Below, piece after piece: positions 34,591-43,164 of a stretch of DNA of 64,000 nt. Location of the stretch: the NCBI GenBank assembly GCA_963668435.2, contig CAXXSC010000010.1:62001-126000 (forward strand), given 5' to 3'. The DNA comes from G963668435 sp963668435 (GTDB taxonomy: Bacteria; Latescibacterota; Latescibacteria; Latescibacterales; Latescibacteraceae). A program made the position numbers and the translations under genes. Below the pieces are notes generated by a model. The model was given only the letters and a program-made list of their open reading frames with translations, searched no databases and was not told where the DNA came from. The number at the start of each line of letters is the position of its first letter. Within the stretch, counting starts at the first letter, position 1.

Positions 34591-35322
34591 ATGCGTTCGT
34601 ATATTACATTATCACTAACAGGACTGGTGGTGTTTTTTCTTCTCCAGGGATGTTCGGGAAAGGCAAAATTCATCGAACGGGATTTCTCCGTTACGGCATA
34701 TTACAGTGAAAACGAACCCGTCATTGACGGCATAGTCAATGAGCCGTGCTGGAAAAAAGCTAACACGATATCATTGACGTCAATATCCGAGGAACAGGAT
34801 GTTAAGCCCACTGTAGTCAGGACTGCCTGGCGCGACAGCACTGTCTTCATTGCTTTCGAATGCCATGACAGAGATGCCGCCACAACAGCAAAAAACAGAG
34901 ATGGAGAAATCGAAAAGTCCGATCATGTGACGCTACTTCTTGACCCGGACATGAATCCCGCAACAGTTGCATTGTTTCGCATCGCGCCAAATGGTGTATT
35001 TTCCGACACATTTTGCCTTATCGACACATCGAATGGTTCGATTAAGGAGCTTCACGACTGGAATTGCGATGGGGTGAGGGTTGCATCCACTGTTTATGGC
35101 GGAAGTGCCCAAGAAGGCGACGGCGATCGATTCTGGACAGTTGAAATTGCCATACCGGTTTCACAGCTATATACAAATATTGGACCGCCATCAGGCGACA
35201 ATCCCTGGCTATGCGGTTTTGCCAGGGCTGATTACGTAAACGACACAATGGAGCGCTCATATTTTGCTGTCGACAGCAACAGCTACCGGCAGCCTTGCGC
35301 ACTACTGAAATTCGAGAGGTGA
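34591..35322 (+). CDS. Lipoprotein with CBM9-like carbohydrate-binding domain
   Basis: A 243-residue protein with a lipoprotein signal peptide ending in the lipobox LLQGC (Cys about 21). The mature part shows the CBM9-like pattern: EPVIDGIVNEPCWKKA, TVVRTAWRDSTVFIAFEC, DHVTLLLDPD and FWTVEIAIPVSQL. These domains bind sugars or occur on sugar-active envelope proteins. No catalytic domain is attached. It ends 4 bases before the UroD-like gene, so the three genes 34591-39302 form one transcription unit by spacing. This is an odd pairing of an envelope sugar-binding protein with cytoplasmic methyltransferase-like proteins. Confidence 0.8.
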   Translation: MRSYITLSLTGLVVFFLLQGCSGKAKFIERDFSVTAYYSENEPVIDGIVNEPCWKKANTISLTSISEEQDVKPTVVRTAWRDSTVFIAFECHDRDAATTAKNRDGEIEKSDHVTLLLDPDMNPATVALFRIAPNGVFSDTFCLIDTSNGSIKELHDWNCDGVRVASTVYGGSAQEGDGDRFWTVEIAIPVSQLYTNIGPPSGDNPWLCGFARADYVNDTMERSYFAVDSNSYRQPCALLKFER

Positions 35323-35326
35323 TATA

Positions 35327-36439
35327 ATGCCGCAGGGAAGAAACGCACTTTACAGTTTGATGGATGGCGATGCTTTCTGGCCACCAGTGGTGGTACCGTT
35401 CGGCCTGGATCCTTTCGGCTGGCATGGTGAACGAGAAAGTTATCGGGAACTGTGCGATTACGCCCTCGATAACTGTACACTTCTCCCGAAAGTCTATCCT
35501 TTCGAGGGACAGCTTGCCATTGGTGACGGCGACATCTGCATTCGCGAATTCGAGGAAAAACTAGAAGACAGCAGCGTTATTAAGCGTTTCACACTCAGCG
35601 GCAACGCCAATCGTGAACTAAGCATGGAGGAGATCCGAACTCCCGGTGACTCATCATGGAAAAACAGGAAGCGCTGGATAGAATCTGATGAAGATCTCGA
35701 TTTCTTTCTCGGCCTCGAATCACTAGCCCCAATCACTCCCGTTATTTCGGCTGTTCAAGCCAAAGAAAAGCAAGTCGGCTCACACGGTATCCCATATATA
35801 GAAACACCCGATCCTTTCTACACGGCATGTGAAATGATGGCAACAGACGAGTTTTTCATCAAGGCCCGTCTCGAAACAGATAAAATAGAAACGCTCGTTC
35901 ATTCCATCGGCGAACGTATGCTCGTATCAATAGAAACGCTGTGCCGTGAAACCGGCTGCCCGTTCATCCTTCGCCTGATAGGTGCAGAGATGGCAGCACC
36001 GCCATTCATGAGCCGCGATGATTTCATGCGCTTTGACGGCTGGTTCTACAAAAAAGTCATCGAAATCACAAACCGTTACAATGTTCCGGCATCATTTCAT
36101 TCCCACGGCGCTGTATCAGGTGTGTTAAACGACGTTTGGGATATGGGCTTTGCTTTTATGGAACCTTTCGAGCCGGCACCCAATGGCGATGTCAGTATAG
36201 CCGAGGCACTTGAAATCACAAACGGCAGGGGAGTGGTCTTTGGCGGTGTCGATGATGTCGTCATCAACAGCGGCAACCGTAACGAACTCGAAAGCATGGT
36301 AACAAGGTGCCTCGACGATGCACGTGATACAGGAAAGCCGTTCATTCTCTCGCAGTCATCGACGCCATTTTCCGATCCGCTGACTGATGCCGCAAAAGAA
36401 AATTATCTTCTATTCATGCAGATAGGCACTCACGGATAA
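35327..36439 (+). CDS. UroD-superfamily protein, partner of DUF1638-hydantoinase fusion
   Basis: A 370-residue protein after a GAGAGG site. It reads as a UroD-superfamily barrel: MDGDAFWPPVVVPFGLDPFGW, ERMLVSIETLCRETGCPFILR, and the C-terminal half FHSHGAVSGVLNDVWDMGF and VVFGGVDDVVINSG, the last corresponding to the 'GGvd' segment of methyltransferase-type members. The canonical cobamide methyltransferase zinc motif H-x-C is replaced by H-S-H here. It differs clearly from the UroD-like protein at 11165. The following gene encodes DUF1638 and hydantoinase domains, both of which recur beside corrinoid methyltransferases. No corrinoid-binding protein gene is in the window. Confidence 0.75.
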   Translation: MPQGRNALYSLMDGDAFWPPVVVPFGLDPFGWHGERESYRELCDYALDNCTLLPKVYPFEGQLAIGDGDICIREFEEKLEDSSVIKRFTLSGNANRELSMEEIRTPGDSSWKNRKRWIESDEDLDFFLGLESLAPITPVISAVQAKEKQVGSHGIPYIETPDPFYTACEMMATDEFFIKARLETDKIETLVHSIGERMLVSIETLCRETGCPFILRLIGAEMAAPPFMSRDDFMRFDGWFYKKVIEITNRYNVPASFHSHGAVSGVLNDVWDMGFAFMEPFEPAPNGDVSIAEALEITNGRGVVFGGVDDVVINSGNRNELESMVTRCLDDARDTGKPFILSQSSTPFSDPLTDAAKENYLLFMQIGTHG

Positions 36440-36473
36440 GAATAACTATAATAGCATATAGTATTGCATAACA

Positions 36474-39302
36474 ATGCGTACGGAGGATATTATCAAGCAC
36501 TTTCTTATCATAGCCTGCGGTGTTTTCAAGCAGGAATTCGAACTCATACTTTCTGACATATCGCTGTCGGCAAACATAGAAACTGTCTGGCTGGAACAAG
36601 GACTTCATCGCGATCCGGACCGTTTGAACTATCTGCTTCGTGAGGAAATCAGCCGTGCGGAAAACGCAGATACGCCTTATGACGCTGTCCTTCTCGCCTA
36701 CGGGATATGTTCCCGCGGGACAGTGGGCCTTTCCAGTGAAAAGCTCACTATTGTCATGCCTCGCGCCCACGATTGCATAACACTGTTTCTCGGCTCAAAA
36801 GAACGTTATCTGGAAGAATTTTCGCGTGCACCGGGAACATACTGGTTCACACCCGGTTTCGTCGGTGGCGCCATGCAGCCCGGAATGTCAGAGAAATACG
36901 CTGGAGTCTACCACCAGTTTGAGGAACAATATGAAGACTATGTGGAAAAATTCGGCGACGAGGAACTGGCACGCTATGTCATCGATCAACAGGAACAGGC
37001 TTGGATTAAGAACTATTCTCGCGGAGCTTATGTCAACAGCGGTCTCAAAAGCGGAAAACGTCTTGAAAAAAAAGCGCAGGCATTCTGCGAGAGCCGCAAC
37101 TGGAAATACGAGGAGGTTCGCGGCGACCTAAGCCTGTTAAAGGACCTTCTTGCCGGTAACTGGGATGATGAGCGTTTCCTTGTAGTCGATCCCGGCCAAA
37201 CCATTGTAATAGGCAGCGTTCATGATGTAGTGACCACGCACAATAAAATGAGCGATGCGTCTCTTACCTGCGAAGAATACCAGCGGTATTTCAGCTATAT
37301 CGCTGATTTTGAAGAAATTGATGCGGTGGAATTTAGCGAGGATCGAAATGATATCGACCGTGTTATCGGCATCGATGCAGGCGGCACCTACACGGATGCC
37401 GCTATTGTCTCACTCAGGGATAACGCTATACTTGCGACAGGAAAGTCACCGACAACACACAATGATCTTGCAATAGGCATCGGCAAAGCTCTTGGACAAA
37501 TTCCGGTACCTTTACTCAAATCTTCGTGCCGCCTGGCACTCTCGACAACTCTCGCGACAAATGCAATTGTTGAGGGAAAAGGGGCAAGAACCGGCCTTAT
37601 CCTGATTGGCTACCGTCCGGAATCAGTATCCCTGATCGAAACCGGAAGTCATGATATAAAAGCCGTAGTACCCGGCTGTCATGACATTTATGGAGAGGAA
37701 ACGGAAGCACTTGACACCTCGCAACTCATGAAACAAGCAGCCAGCATGGTACAAAAAGGGGTCGAGGCGTTCGCAATATCCTCATATCTCGCAGTTCGAA
37801 ATCCTGAACATGAATTAAAAGCAAAATCACTCCTAAGCGAACGATTCAATCTGCCGGTTGCCGCCGGCCATGAACTTTCAGATGATATCGATTCCGTGAA
37901 ACGCGCCCATACAGTGCTTCTCAATGCCCGCCTTTTGCCGGTTATAGCGTCTCTTGTCAAATCACTGACACAGGTTATCGCCGACATGGGGATTCAAGCC
38001 GATATACGGCTTGTGACTACTGACGGCAGCCTTATGAACACGGCAGAGGCCCTCGAACAGCCTGTACGTCTAATTCTTTCAGGCCCTGCGGCCTCCGTCA
38101 AAGGTGTACGCTTTCTCAATGACAGCGAATCATGCGTACTCGTAGATATGGGCGGCACGACATCGGACATCGCGATCATTGAAAAAGGATCGGCAAGAAG
38201 AACCGGCCGCGGTGCTGTTATCGGCGCTTATCGCACGGCGATACAAGCGGTCGATATCAGGACAATCGGTCTCGGAGGTGACAGTGAAATCGCATGGAAG
38301 AACGGCAATCTTCAAGTCGGACCCGAAAGAATAATTCCGATAACCCGCCTTACCGCAGAGCATCCGGAATCAATAGAACAGCTTAAGGCCATGAAAAGCT
38401 ATACAGCCTCTGATTACACGCTGGTACAGCCCGGTACACACTTTCTACTCATGCGCGAACCTGACAGCCAGTCTTATCTTTCCGACCGCGAAAAAAGAAT
38501 CATCGACATATTGCGGGCTCGTCCCTGCTCGATTATTGAACTGAGCGAGCGTCTTGTCTACCCGTATTTCTCTATTATCGGAACTGACAACCTCGAAAAA
38601 CTCGGTATTGTCAGGCGAAGCGGCCTTACGCCCACAGATATTCTTCACTATATGGGCAAATTGTCTCTGTGGGAAAACAACGCGTCAGAAACCATGCTCA
38701 GTCTGTACACCGAAAGAAGCGGACTCAACACCAACCAGTTTATCTCGCAGTGCTGGAATGAGATACAGCGCAAGATGGCCGCAGCAGTCATAACAGAAAC
38801 AATTGCCGGAGGCGAGGCACACGAGGCATTTCCTGGCTGTAAATTCTGCCAGTCCTCATTCGGAAAATCATCAGCACTGACTGTTGAGTATAAACTCAAC
38901 TATCCCTTGGTCGGCATCGGTGCACCTGCGGAATATCTGCTCAATGGTATCGACAGCCATCTTCAATGCGAAAAAGCATTTCCGCCATATGCAGAGGTTG
39001 CCAATGCGATCGGCGCAGCATCAGGGAGTGGCGGTATCCATATCGACATGAAGATCATGCAGCATACAGACGGCCGTTTTGCGCTTTATTCGCCTTCGAA
39101 CCTCCGCTATTTCGGTGACCTCGACGCTGCAAAACAGAACGCACTTGAGGAGTCGAAACGCATGGCTCGTGAATATGCAATACGCATGGGATATGACAGT
39201 TTCCGTCTTATGGTCCATATCCGTGATCGGTCAGCACCAACCTCATTCGATGACAATGAACTCTACATTGATACAGCGGTCGTCGGGACAATGCTGTTCT
39301 AA
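36474..39302 (+). CDS. DUF1638 domain fused to hydantoinase A/oxoprolinase (ASKHA) domain
   Basis: A 942-residue protein. Residues 1 to about 270 match DUF1638: FLIIACGVFKQEFELIL, AYGICSRGTVGLSS and PRAHDCITLFLGSKERY. From about 295 an ASKHA-type HyuA domain begins: RVIGIDAGGTYTDAAIV, then STTLATNAIVEGKGARTGL, GPAASVKGVRF and VDMGGTTSDIAII, and continues to the end. HyuA-type proteins bind ATP and act in hydantoin or 5-oxoproline ring opening. Related ASKHA proteins reactivate corrinoid cofactors. DUF1638 is often found beside methylamine-type methyltransferases. The fusion with an upstream UroD-like gene suggests an ATP-dependent activation partner. A GGAGG lies inside codons 3-5 (36482-36486), but no standard start codon follows it. 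A bidirectional terminator follows the gene. Confidence 0.85.
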   Translation: MRTEDIIKHFLIIACGVFKQEFELILSDISLSANIETVWLEQGLHRDPDRLNYLLREEISRAENADTPYDAVLLAYGICSRGTVGLSSEKLTIVMPRAHDCITLFLGSKERYLEEFSRAPGTYWFTPGFVGGAMQPGMSEKYAGVYHQFEEQYEDYVEKFGDEELARYVIDQQEQAWIKNYSRGAYVNSGLKSGKRLEKKAQAFCESRNWKYEEVRGDLSLLKDLLAGNWDDERFLVVDPGQTIVIGSVHDVVTTHNKMSDASLTCEEYQRYFSYIADFEEIDAVEFSEDRNDIDRVIGIDAGGTYTDAAIVSLRDNAILATGKSPTTHNDLAIGIGKALGQIPVPLLKSSCRLALSTTLATNAIVEGKGARTGLILIGYRPESVSLIETGSHDIKAVVPGCHDIYGEETEALDTSQLMKQAASMVQKGVEAFAISSYLAVRNPEHELKAKSLLSERFNLPVAAGHELSDDIDSVKRAHTVLLNARLLPVIASLVKSLTQVIADMGIQADIRLVTTDGSLMNTAEALEQPVRLILSGPAASVKGVRFLNDSESCVLVDMGGTTSDIAIIEKGSARRTGRGAVIGAYRTAIQAVDIRTIGLGGDSEIAWKNGNLQVGPERIIPITRLTAEHPESIEQLKAMKSYTASDYTLVQPGTHFLLMREPDSQSYLSDREKRIIDILRARPCSIIELSERLVYPYFSIIGTDNLEKLGIVRRSGLTPTDILHYMGKLSLWENNASETMLSLYTERSGLNTNQFISQCWNEIQRKMAAAVITETIAGGEAHEAFPGCKFCQSSFGKSSALTVEYKLNYPLVGIGAPAEYLLNGIDSHLQCEKAFPPYAEVANAIGAASGSGGIHIDMKIMQHTDGRFALYSPSNLRYFGDLDAAKQNALEESKRMAREYAIRMGYDSFRLMVHIRDRSAPTSFDDNELYIDTAVVGTMLF

Positions 39303-39324
39303 TCACTATCGCAGTTGCGATAAA

Positions 39325-39355
39325 AAAAGCCTCCGTCAGAAACGGAGGCTTTTTC
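39325..39355 (+). terminator. Bidirectional terminator between the DUF1638-HyuA and DapA-family genes
   Basis: A 13-bp A-rich/T-rich flanked stem (AAAAAGCCTCCGT / ACGGAGGCTTTTT) with a 5-base loop. The T run on each strand can serve the convergent genes on both sides. Confidence 0.9.
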
Positions 39356-39380
39356 ATTGTCATCGACGATATCGGCGATA

Positions 39381-40319
39381 TCAGAGACCGCGCCCTTTGA
39401 TAAGGGGGACATCGGCGTATTCGCAAAGCTCGGAAAGGATGGAGTGGAGGCGTTTCTTACAGCCCTCGGCCTTTGCGAGATCGGAGTCCGTCAAAGCTGC
39501 TTTCGGCGGCCCCATCTTGAATCCGCGCACCTCCATCGCCGCCTTGAAGCCGAGCGGGAACGGAACGCTGAACATGGTCCTGATGGAAAGACAGATGGCA
39601 AATTGAAGATTGCGTGCCGTGTCATAGTCTCCGGCCAGAGTTGCATTGTAGATCTTGACCAGGATTTCCGGGAAAATGGTCGCCGTACCAACCATTGCAC
39701 CTTTGCCGCCCAGCATCGTTGAGGTGAAAACATTCTCCTCGCGACCGGAAAGGATATGGATATTGGATCCGATCAACCTGACCTTATCCATGAAATGGAT
39801 CATATCACACAGGCTGCCCGAGGAGTCTTTCATTGCCACGACATTAGGAATTGTGGAAACACGTTTCACCAGATCGTAGGACAGCGGTGTCGAGAAAAGC
39901 GGTATATTATACATGATGATGGAAAGATCGGGTACAGCCTCGGCAAGCAGCTCATAATGACGTTCGATCATTTCCTGCGTAACTGTATAATAGTAGGGCG
40001 GGGAACAGACAATGCCCTTGCAGCCGATTTCTCGCGCGTATTTTGCGAGCTCGATCGATCTTTCAATGTGGCTTGCGGTAACACCGACAAGAACGGGAAC
40101 CCGTCCGGCGGCAGCTTTAACAACAACATCCATGAGATGGCAGCTCTGCTCGACCTCCATGTGCACAAACTCACCGACACTGGAAACAGCAAAAAGCATT
40201 TTACATCCGCTGTTAATACAGTGATCGACAATATCTTTCTGCACATCCTCATTGACCTGGCCGTTCTCATCGAAGGCAGTCAACATGGCCGGAGCGATAC
40301 CTTCCGGTTTGTAAAACAT
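39381..40319 (-). CDS. Dihydrodipicolinate synthase/N-acetylneuraminate lyase family aldolase
   Basis: A 312-residue class I aldolase barrel with an AGGAGG site. Family features are SSVGEF near residue 46 (the GxxGE-type substrate loop), Tyr137 in MYNIP and the Schiff-base Lys164 in VAMKDSSG. The family uses pyruvate: DapA, NanA, KDG aldolase, 5-keto-4-deoxyglucarate dehydratase. SSVGEF instead of TTGES differs from DapA, so lysine synthesis is unlikely; a sugar-acid lyase fits the neighbourhood better. It stands alone on its strand between two + strand units. Confidence 0.85.
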   Translation of the reverse strand: MFYKPEGIAPAMLTAFDENGQVNEDVQKDIVDHCINSGCKMLFAVSSVGEFVHMEVEQSCHLMDVVVKAAAGRVPVLVGVTASHIERSIELAKYAREIGCKGIVCSPPYYYTVTQEMIERHYELLAEAVPDLSIIMYNIPLFSTPLSYDLVKRVSTIPNVVAMKDSSGSLCDMIHFMDKVRLIGSNIHILSGREENVFTSTMLGGKGAMVGTATIFPEILVKIYNATLAGDYDTARNLQFAICLSIRTMFSVPFPLGFKAAMEVRGFKMGPPKAALTDSDLAKAEGCKKRLHSILSELCEYADVPLIKGRGL

Positions 40320-40479
40320 CCCGTTCCTCCTGTATGGAAATAAATTATGAAATTCAACTGGAACAGCATGATAATATCGCTGAAAAATAGGTAAAGTGAA
40401 AAATACGATTATCCGTTGCCCCTGTCAAGAACGGAAATTGCCGTTTAAAGAAGTTTGATGGTTTTTCGCGCTAATCTTC

Positions 40480-40508
40480 TTGACTGCATGACAGGTATTT
40501 CGTATTTT
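40480..40508 (+). promoter_or_regulatory. Sigma-70-type promoter before the small membrane protein and tRNA-Val
   Basis: TTGACT (40480-40485), a 17-base spacer and TATTTT (40503-40508) match the -35/-10 pattern at 5/6 and 4/6 positions. A start point near 40515 would leave a short leader containing the GGGAG site at 40520 before the ATG at 40533. It could also drive the tRNA gene 13 bases beyond that frame. Confidence 0.55.
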
Positions 40509-40532
40509 AGGAATCTCGAAGGGAGACTAGGT

Positions 40533-40775
40533 ATGCAGCGTCGATTACCGAAAAAAACTGATTTGTCGAAAAATATAATTTATTATTATGCCGCTCTTGG
40601 CGTCGTTGTGCTTGGTTATGTCTTCCTTATGATCGGCTCGGCAAACAGTTTCACGTCGCTGACACTCGGTCCGATCGTGCTCGTTCTCGGATATCTTGTT
40701 GCCATTCCTGTGGCACTGTTAACCGGAGTTGGCCAAAAGACCGACAATCCTCCCGACGAGGAAAACTTAAGATAA
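40533..40775 (+). CDS. Small two-segment membrane protein
   Basis: An 80-residue protein from the ATG at 40533, preceded by GGGAG; the longer open frame from 40455 overlaps the promoter. Basic N-terminus (RRLPKKTDLSKN), a first membrane segment around 17-36 (AALGVVVLGYVFLMIG) and a second around 44-64, then a short acidic cytoplasmic tail. The pattern is like DUF3098-type small membrane proteins, but identity is uncertain. It sits directly before tRNA-Val and may be co-transcribed with it. Confidence 0.7.
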   Translation: MQRRLPKKTDLSKNIIYYYAALGVVVLGYVFLMIGSANSFTSLTLGPIVLVLGYLVAIPVALLTGVGQKTDNPPDEENLR

Positions 40776-40788
40776 TCACATATTCTGT

Positions 40789-40866
40789 GGGCGATTAGCT
40801 CAGCTGGTTCAGAGTGCCTCCCTTACAAGGAGGATGCCACTGGTTCGAATCCAGTATCGCCCACCA
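40789..40866 (+). tRNA. tRNA-Val (anticodon TAC)
   Basis: A complete 78-base cloverleaf: acceptor GGGCGAT/ATCGCCC, D arm GCTC..GAGT, anticodon stem CCTCC/GGAGG with loop CTTACAA (anticodon TAC, reading GTA and other Val codons), variable loop ATGCC, T arm ACTGG-TTCGAAT-CCAGT, discriminator A and encoded CCA. A hairpin terminator follows at once. Confidence 0.97.
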
Positions 40867-40872
40867 TAAATC

Positions 40873-40902
40873 AATCCGGCATATTCGTGCCGGATTTTTT
40901 TT
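40873..40902 (+). terminator. Terminator after tRNA-Val
   Basis: Stem AATCCGGCA / TGCCGGATT with a 6-base loop, then eight T. It lies 6 bases after the tRNA CCA end. Confidence 0.9.
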
Positions 40903-41057
40903 GGGTTCTTTGGAAAATCCTCTACGCCATAACCTCTAACTTTAAATACAAAATATCCCCCTTTACAAATCTCACATTTTTATTATCATACAACCATAAA
41001 ACAAATAATGATTTTGAAGATCGATATTGTCTGATTCACATCAGCAAGGAGGCGGTG

Positions 41058-41450
41058 ATGAAAAAAATCATTATGGATTTTTCCGCGGTTATTTTCTTGG
41101 TGCTTGTCATCATTTCATGTTCCGGCGGCCCTTTACCAAAAGAGATAACGGTCGATGCAAATCCGAAATACTTCATTACACATGCAGGATTCGAGGGCAC
41201 TGACGGCAAAGTTTATTACTCAGACAAGATCGGCGAAAAGACGATTTTTCTGACACCCGACCCTGAAAATCCCATCGAGTTCGAGCCATACCAGATATGT
41301 GCTAATCTCGACAGTATCAGGATTAGAAAATACATTGTATCCCACAGCCCGGTAAAACTCGATAAAAGCCAGGTATATCTCATCGATAAGCTGATATTCT
41401 CAGCTGCCCCGACACCACAAGGAAGCGGCGAAACACAACAATCAAACTAA
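41058..41450 (+). CDS. Small lipoprotein of unknown function
   Basis: A 130-residue protein from ATG 41058 after AAGGAGG. The in-frame codons upstream, back to 40887, run through the tRNA terminator and are not coding. The signal peptide ends in the lipobox VIISC (Cys about 21). The mature part is polar, with no known domain; ITVDANPKYFITHAGFEGTD and a C-terminal PTPQGSGETQQ tail are visible. Likely anchored in the inner or outer membrane. Flanked by terminators on both sides, so it is a single-gene unit. Confidence 0.75.
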   Translation: MKKIIMDFSAVIFLVLVIISCSGGPLPKEITVDANPKYFITHAGFEGTDGKVYYSDKIGEKTIFLTPDPENPIEFEPYQICANLDSIRIRKYIVSHSPVKLDKSQVYLIDKLIFSAAPTPQGSGETQQSN

Positions 41451-41490
41451 AAAGATGTATCAGCAATAAATCCCAAAACTGTATTAATCA

Positions 41491-41523
41491 AAATCCTCGA
41501 AATAACTATTCGAGGATTTTTTT
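41491..41523 (+). terminator. Terminator after the small lipoprotein gene
   Basis: A 10-bp stem (AAATCCTCGA / TCGAGGATTT) with a 9-base loop and a run of seven T. Confidence 0.9.
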
Positions 41524-41621
41524 AATAATACGCTTAAAGTTATTTATCCTTGTAATTACGTCTCTCTTCCCGTATTTTCTGACTACGTTAATAGCGAATA
41601 ACAATGGCAACGGGGATGACA

Positions 41622-43139
41622 ATGGAGAAAAAAGGCACCGTAAAAATAACACGTAAATCATTTCTAAAAACTTTGGCGCTCACCGCTGCATCCGTTCCGT
41701 TCGGAGCTTGTACACAATCCGGTGGCAAGGAAAAAGCAGTCGATAAAAGAAAAAACACCGTCATCTTCGAATCGGATTTTGTCCCTGAAGGGGCCTCTCT
41801 CAAACTGGCGTTTGTTGCCGACCATCATTATTGGCCTGATCATTATAAGAACTGGGGATCGAAACAGTTTCGCCACACGAAAGAACGCATGCTGGATCTT
41901 GTGAAGACACTGAATCGCGAGAAACCGGACATTTCGATCCACGGTGGTGATGTTATCGATGCCGGCTCGGCATTCCAGCCGCCCCACGACGAATATATTA
42001 AGCAGCTTGATTTCGAAAAGAAATTCATCGATTCGCTCAATCACCCGGCAATACCTGTCATCGGCAATCATGAGGTGCCCGATCCGATCTATGAGAGTGA
42101 ATCCGAACTCGATGAATGGCGATCTCGTTTCGGTGATCCATACGGCTATCGCGACATTAACAGTTGGCGTTTGATCTGGCTTAATTCACTATTGCCGAAC
42201 CCCAATCAAATTCTGAGTGACAGAAACACCGAGTATGGTATCGACGACACACAGATGTCCTGGCTCAAAAAACTTCTGGACGAGGCCGAATCCGCCAGTA
42301 TTCCGGTCCTGCTGTTCGCTCATGTACCGCCTGAATTTTATTTGAACAAGGAAGCGTTTGGTGAACTCATCAGCTCTTATAGCTGCGCCAAAGCCATGCT
42401 TGTGGGACATGAACACAAAAATTACAGCTATACAATCGGCAGCATGACAGTGCTGTCACGAGTTGCAAATGTCTGTTCGCCAATGGGATACAACATGGTA
42501 TATCCGTACCCGGATGGCCGTGTGATTGTTGTGCAGAAATCCCAGCATTTCCCTTATATCGATTATATTTCCGACAGTTTTTCATCTGGAGCACAGGGAA
42601 GTGAAGCGGATCGTTATCTAACACTTGGCGGCACATCGACTCTATCACCCGACCGTTTTAAAGTCATCGGTGAGAATGCAGTGGCAACCATACAAGACGG
42701 GCATTTCAGGCTCGAATCAGGTGAAGGCAAGGCTTTTGTATTAATTGATATCGACAACATCAACAATGCCCGCATCTGTTTCTCGGCAGCAAAAGACAAG
42801 GCCTCGCACATGGGAGTCATTGCCTGCGCAAGCGACGATTCCAGCAATCGTGTCGAGGGTGTGCTGACAAGTAAATACGGCCCGGACGGCAACATGTATC
42901 TTGCGTCATATACGAATGGCGAAAAAAACACACTTGCCCGTTCGTGGTTCAATATCATCGATGGTGTCGCCTATGGATTTAATTTGGAGATAAGAAACGG
43001 GAAAGTGGTGCTGGCAAATAAAAATATGCCGTCAATCGAGGGGGATTTGCCAGATGGTAAAGCGGGTAAATTCGGCTTTTTCATCGAGAACGGAGCTATG
43101 TATCTGACCGATCTCAAAATCGAGAGTCTTGAATCGTAA
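41622..43139 (+). CDS. Exported metallophosphoesterase lipoprotein with C-terminal beta-sandwich
   Basis: About 505 residues. I choose ATG 41622, preceded by CGGGG; two in-frame ATGs lie 6 and 2 codons upstream (41604 and 41616). The signal (TRKSFLKTLALTAASVPFGAC) ends in a lipobox-like FGAC, giving a lipid-anchored protein. A single Arg-Lys rather than Arg-Arg makes Tat export uncertain. Calcineurin-like motifs occur in order: FVADHHYWPDH, IHGGDVIDA, VIGNHE, FAHVPPE and GHEHKNY. Residues about 330-505 form a separate beta-rich domain (IDIDNINNARICFSAAKD, GKFGFFIENGAMYLTDLKI) like a concanavalin or DUF1080 fold. Phosphate release from an exported substrate is likely. It converges with a second metallophosphoesterase gene. 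Confidence 0.8.
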   Translation: MEKKGTVKITRKSFLKTLALTAASVPFGACTQSGGKEKAVDKRKNTVIFESDFVPEGASLKLAFVADHHYWPDHYKNWGSKQFRHTKERMLDLVKTLNREKPDISIHGGDVIDAGSAFQPPHDEYIKQLDFEKKFIDSLNHPAIPVIGNHEVPDPIYESESELDEWRSRFGDPYGYRDINSWRLIWLNSLLPNPNQILSDRNTEYGIDDTQMSWLKKLLDEAESASIPVLLFAHVPPEFYLNKEAFGELISSYSCAKAMLVGHEHKNYSYTIGSMTVLSRVANVCSPMGYNMVYPYPDGRVIVVQKSQHFPYIDYISDSFSSGAQGSEADRYLTLGGTSTLSPDRFKVIGENAVATIQDGHFRLESGEGKAFVLIDIDNINNARICFSAAKDKASHMGVIACASDDSSNRVEGVLTSKYGPDGNMYLASYTNGEKNTLARSWFNIIDGVAYGFNLEIRNGKVVLANKNMPSIEGDLPDGKAGKFGFFIENGAMYLTDLKIESLES

Positions 43140-43164
43140 GAATGCTCGGAACAATCGAGTTTGA

